Source: Candidatus Poseidoniales archaeon
Lineage (GTDB): Archaea; Thermoplasmatota; Poseidoniia; Poseidoniales; Poseidoniaceae
DNA: 8,360 bases
Reading direction: 5' to 3'
Assembly (NCBI GenBank): GCA_012959845.1
Contig: DUCL01000012.1
Location: 1 to 8,360 of the forward strand
A program made the translations under genes and the position numbers. The notes under the pieces are model-generated. The model saw only the letters and a program-made list of their open reading frames with translations. It searched no databases and was not told the DNA's origin. Below are positions 5,725 through 8,360 of this stretch, one piece after another; positions within the stretch are counted from its first letter, which is position 1; the number at the start of each line of letters is the position of its first letter.

Positions 5725-5818
5725 GAAAAGCGAAATCCAATTGAAATGTCGTATAATTTATTCTAACTCCAATTGAAAAAGCGATACCAATTCAATTATC
5801 GGTGGTGTCGTATAATTA
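5725..5818. repeat. Diverged tandem duplication of a TATA-containing unit
   Basis: Copy one (5725-5760) and copy two (5775-5818) share the order GAAAA(A)GCGA, then CCAATT, then TGTCGTATAATT. The last 12 bases are identical at 5747-5758 and 5806-5817. Copy two has about 8 extra bases in the middle. TCCAATTGAAA is also repeated exactly at 5736-5746 and 5768-5778. TATAATT could act as a TATA box in either direction, so this may be a duplicated promoter or operator region. Confidence 0.65.
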
Positions 5819-6123
5819 ATTTTACAATAGGAATCATAGAGTTGTTAGCTTTGCAAGCAGTTTGAGAATCATATGGTAATAATTTTGTAACGATATTGCG
5901 AAAAATGTGTAAATTGAACCTTTTTCTAATTGAAAGTTTATTATTATCTGAAGGGAGTATTATCGAATTGCGCAATAATACACAAGGGATCTATTTTGTT
6001 CAGATTGAGGCTTGGTTTCATCCACTGAAAACCACTGCATTCCGCATTATATTTTCAAGTGTATTTTTGTTTTTTCAATTGGAAAATTAGACTAATTATT
6101 AGCCCTACTCACAGGTGTTCAGA

Positions 6124-6222
6124 ATGATAGCGTTTGCATGGTTGCTTTCAAGTGATGAAGACGATTGGCACAGAATATGGCAAATCCTGTTGTTCATCTT
6201 CGTGGCAGCGACAGCTGTCTAG
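6124..6222 (+). CDS. Possible 32-residue single-span membrane peptide
   Basis: A short frame starting at ATG 6124 with AGGTG (6113-6117) six bases before it. This is the same spacing as in the ribosomal genes, and it is the best ribosome binding site on the plus strand of this window. The product starts MIAFAWLLSSDEDDW and ends in a hydrophobic stretch IWQILLFIFVAATAV that could span a membrane. Its last 46 bases overlap the downstream epimerase-like gene in another frame, which is unusual. It could be a real small protein coupled to the next gene, or chance. Confidence 0.35.
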   Translation: MIAFAWLLSSDEDDWHRIWQILLFIFVAATAV

Positions 6223-7013
6223 GCAGGTCACTCATTTCTAGATTGATTCGGGCAGATGTGAAGATTGTTATTCCGGATGTTGATTACCAATGGGTAGAGC
6301 AGATGTTTTCTACCGAGTTAAAATATTCAAATTCACAATTATTCAAATCTGAGGCAACTGCGATTGCACAAGGCCATAGAATGATTTTGTTGGGATTAGG
6401 CCCTTATCTAAGCGATACCGAGCAATCATCGATTGGTGTTGATGGTAGCGAAACTATCTTGATAACCCCTGGTTTTGAAAAGATAGATGTCGATACTAGT
6501 GAAATCGACTCTCATCTGATAATCAGTCACATGATACCCACTGCTTGTGATGACTCTTGGTGTTGTCCAGTAATAGAAAACTGGTATAATGCAATAACAA
6601 ATAATCAAACAATTGCTTCGGATTCGCGGCCAAGGCACTGGTGGGTTTCAGAGATGGACATAGCAGATTCTATCGTTCGGATACTGGTTAGTGACCAGCC
6701 ATTTCCCAGCAACGCCAATATTTCTGGGAGAAGGGCGTGGTCGGATGATCAAACTGTTGAGGAAATGAAACTCTTATTTTCAAGGACAATGGCTGGAAAG
6801 AGTGGGACGTTTTCTGCACAGCATTTGACAACCCCTCCTTCACCAATCATTGAGGTTGAAGCGATAAGCAAGGTTGATGATAATGAACATCCTCGGCCAG
6901 ATTTAGAATCAATCCATCAAGTCTTAGTTGCATGTGATGGAGATGGTTGGAGACCATTAATGCCTATTCGTAGCGCATTGATGATGTTTTTAGCCGGAGT
7001 TATGCAAGAATAA
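6177..7013 (+). CDS. Degenerate NAD-dependent epimerase/dehydratase-like protein
   Basis: A 278-residue cytoplasmic protein whose layout follows the extended short-chain dehydrogenase (nucleotide-sugar epimerase) family. The N-terminus NPVVHLRGSDSCLGRSLISRL stands where the Rossmann TGxxGxxG motif should be, but the middle glycine is Ser. RPRHWWVSEMDIADSIVRIL (151-170) matches the 'dfv.v.DvA.ai' segment. ANISGRRAWS (180-189) matches the 'NIG.g...s' segment. HPRPDLESI...GWRPLMPIRSAL (238-268) matches the C-terminal 'lGW.P...l..gl' element. The catalytic YxxxK is not visible, and the nearest candidate is Y137 followed by T141. It may be a non-catalytic or highly divergent member. The frame also allows a TTG at 6165. 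ATG 6177 is preferred, although its Shine-Dalgarno site is weak. The family call is by motif comparison only. Confidence 0.7.
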   Translation: MANPVVHLRGSDSCLGRSLISRLIRADVKIVIPDVDYQWVEQMFSTELKYSNSQLFKSEATAIAQGHRMILLGLGPYLSDTEQSSIGVDGSETILITPGFEKIDVDTSEIDSHLIISHMIPTACDDSWCCPVIENWYNAITNNQTIASDSRPRHWWVSEMDIADSIVRILVSDQPFPSNANISGRRAWSDDQTVEEMKLLFSRTMAGKSGTFSAQHLTTPPSPIIEVEAISKVDDNEHPRPDLESIHQVLVACDGDGWRPLMPIRSALMMFLAGVMQE

Positions 7014-7097
7014 TTATCGGATAGTTCATGTGCTACGGGCTTTGCAATTTGTTTTATGACCAAATTGGTTGATATCAGCGATGAGCGCGGAGAAAAA

Positions 7098-7475
7098 ATG
7101 AGCCCAACATTACCAGAGGGCATGAAGAATCTAATGATTGACATCGATGGAACAGTCTGTGAAGATGTTCCAAATGAAGAGCCATGGCGCATGGAAACGG
7201 CTGAATTGTATGACGGTGTTGTAAAAGTAATCAATGGCTGGTATGAGGAAGGGCATATCATCACCTTCTTCACAAGTCGATTGAGTGAACATTCAGAGGT
7301 TACTGAAGCGTGGTTGGATAAACACGGATTCCAATATCATGCAGTTCTTTACAATAAACCAAGGGGTGGAAATTATCATTGGATTGACAACCATACCGTT
7401 AGGGCGACACGATTCGAAGGGAAATTCACAAATTTTGTCAAGAAAACAGTAGAGGTTGAAGTATTTGAGCAATAA
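7098..7475 (+). CDS. Small HAD-superfamily hydrolase-like protein
   Basis: A 125-residue cytoplasmic protein. Motif I is IDIDGT (14-19), giving nucleophile D15 and acid/base D17. Motif II is FFTSR (57-61, T59). A lysine for motif III is in NKPRGGNYH (86-94, K87), and motif IV is IDN (96-98, D97). The family recalls short HAD proteins found near sugar or capsule genes in bacteria and sometimes misnamed phosphoheptose isomerase. The substrate is unknown, and a sugar phosphate is a guess. There is no cap domain of any size. An earlier in-frame ATG at 7056 has no ribosome binding site, whereas 7098 has CGGAG at the usual spacing. It follows the epimerase-like gene by 84 bp and precedes the peptidase gene by 18 bp, suggesting one transcript. 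Confidence 0.85.
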   Translation: MSPTLPEGMKNLMIDIDGTVCEDVPNEEPWRMETAELYDGVVKVINGWYEEGHIITFFTSRLSEHSEVTEAWLDKHGFQYHAVLYNKPRGGNYHWIDNHTVRATRFEGKFTNFVKKTVEVEVFEQ

Positions 7476-7493
7476 AAATGATGCGAAGGCCTC

Positions 7494-8360
7494 ATGGCTT
7501 TGGCATTGCTGGCATTAGTTGTGTTGGCACGCCTGTGGTTCTCAAAGTCCTATGCTGAGGCAGCAGGGAGATTTGCAATTGCTTGTCAAGAATTGACTTC
7601 TGCTGGCCATAATGTTAGCCATCAACGTTTGAAACTTGGAATAAAAGGTCCAGAGGCTGAAGAGTTAGCGATAGATATTGCAGTGATTGGTTCGCTAGAT
7701 TCGGGAAAGGCGATAATGTCGAGTAGCGGGGTGCATGGCGTAGAAGGTTACCCTGGCTCTGCAATCCAGTTGTCAATAATGGACAAATTAGCCAAATCAC
7801 CAACTTTTGATGATCACGCGGTTATTTTTATTCATGCAGTCAACCCGTATGGAATGGCTTGGTGGAGGCGATTTAACGAGAATAATGTCGATTTGAATAG
7901 AAATTTCCTTCGCACTGATGAGCATTATAGTGGAGTGCCAGAAGGATATGAGGAAGTAAAGGATTTCATCAATCCCAAGACAGCACCTAAGAAGAGAGAG
8001 CCTTCATTCAATATTCGTGCCTTGATGTTGATATTAAGACATGGTTTTGACAATTTAAAGCAAGCAGTAGCCGAAGGACAATATCAATATCCAACAGCAA
8101 TTCAGTATGGTGGTTCAAAATTAGAAAAGGGCCCTACCATGCTGACGGAATGGTTGATGACCAACCTTGCTTCCACCAATAAATTATTTGCAATTGACCA
8201 TCATACAGGTTTGGGTCCAAGTGGCCATGATACGTTATTACTGCCCCTTGAACTGAAGTTTGATGATAGAGAGAAATTTGAAAAATTACAAGACCTATTC
8301 CCAGGACATATCGAGTTATTGGATGCCAAAAGTGGTGTTGGTTATGAGATAAAAGGAGAC
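7494..8360 (+). CDS. M14-type zinc carboxypeptidase-like protein (DUF2817), C-terminus cut by window edge
   Basis: Open to the right edge, with 289 residues visible; the family usually runs to about 340-370. An N-terminal hydrophobic stretch (MALALLALVVLARLW, 1-15) may be a membrane anchor. It precedes the family's start FSKSYAEAAGRFAIACQEL (16-34). The zinc-binding H-x2-E is in SSGVHGVEGYPGS (H81, E84). The NPYGMAWWRR and NVDLNRNF blocks follow. The third zinc ligand should be in IDHHTGLGPSGHD (from D235, H236/H237). The catalytic glutamate expected nearer the C-terminus lies outside the window. Members are predicted metallopeptidases or deacylases, and their substrates are unknown to me. 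The start is the first ATG after the in-frame stop at 7479, and it has no good Shine-Dalgarno site. It lies 18 bp after the HAD gene. Confidence 0.88.
   Translation, partial: MALALLALVVLARLWFSKSYAEAAGRFAIACQELTSAGHNVSHQRLKLGIKGPEAEELAIDIAVIGSLDSGKAIMSSSGVHGVEGYPGSAIQLSIMDKLAKSPTFDDHAVIFIHAVNPYGMAWWRRFNENNVDLNRNFLRTDEHYSGVPEGYEEVKDFINPKTAPKKREPSFNIRALMLILRHGFDNLKQAVAEGQYQYPTAIQYGGSKLEKGPTMLTEWLMTNLASTNKLFAIDHHTGLGPSGHDTLLLPLELKFDDREKFEKLQDLFPGHIELLDAKSGVGYEIKGD

Larger units (their letters stand above)
5661..6123. other. AT-rich intergenic region between divergent genes
   Basis: About 460 bp between the minus-strand PRC-barrel gene and the plus-strand group. Besides the PRC-barrel promoter and the tandem duplication it holds a hairpin GTATTAT/ATAATAC at 5957-5981, which encloses the palindrome ATTGCGCAAT. 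Several AATTGAA or AATTGGAA strings recur at about 5740, 5771, 5912, 5929 and 6077. The only long reading frame (5896-6090, starting TTG) has biased, AT-driven composition and I do not call it a gene. No RNA gene was recognised. Confidence 0.6.

Noticed and set aside
5896..6090. 64-codon plus-strand frame starting TTG, with a GGGAG before a second TTG at 5968
   Set aside because: AT-driven composition, no ATG with a proper binding site, no recognisable family. It overlaps a hairpin and repeat-rich intergenic region.
6152..6158. GTGATGA as a C box of a C/D guide RNA
   Set aside because: No D box (CTGA) or C'/D' pair at suitable distance, and it lies inside coding sequence candidates.
1..8360. 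CRISPR array, insertion sequence or prophage
   Set aside because: No regularly spaced repeats, transposase, integrase or phage genes are visible anywhere in the window.

Overview
The window looks like a chromosomal segment from a low-GC (by eye roughly 40%) planktonic euryarchaeon. The best guess is a member of Candidatus Poseidoniia (Marine Group II) or a close relative. That placement is inferred, not proven. It rests on an archaeal-type aIF5B, eL8/L7Ae, eS28 and eL24, an archaeal PRPP synthetase, TATA-box promoters, a tRNA without encoded CCA, and strong GGTGA-type ribosome binding sites.

Left part (1-4610, mostly minus strand): a translation and nucleotide-metabolism block. Reading along the minus strand it runs prs (PRPP synthetase), then rpl7ae-rps28e-rpl24e as a tight operon, then ndk-infB as a second tight operon running off the left edge. 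In many euryarchaea the five genes L7Ae-S28e-L24e-NDK-IF2 are contiguous. Here a small plus-strand membrane-protein gene (2368-2649) sits between rpl24e and ndk, and ndk has its own TATA candidate.

Middle (4611-5700): the prs promoter, a repeat-rich stretch containing an inverted 18-nt copy of the 3' end of a tRNA gene, tRNA-Ile(GAU) on the minus strand, two small hairpins, and a two-domain PRC-barrel protein. A 470-bp AT-rich region with no confident gene follows (about 5661-6123). It carries a diverged tandem duplication of TATA-like elements.

Right part (6124-8360, plus strand): an accessory group. It holds a possible 32-residue membrane peptide, a degenerate NAD-dependent epimerase/dehydratase-like protein that lacks the family's glycine and catalytic signatures, a small HAD-family phosphatase-like protein, and the first 289 residues of an M14-type (DUF2817) zinc peptidase that continues past the right edge.

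The most unusual points are a C2HC zinc-finger-like insertion in aIF5B, an eL24 that has lost three of four zinc ligands, the interrupted ribosomal operon, the inverted tRNA fragment, and a possible small ORF overlapping the pseudo-epimerase out of frame. Seven start sites share one arrangement, with an in-frame NTG inside the Shine-Dalgarno sequence exactly nine bases upstream of the ATG. This will mislead automatic start calling.
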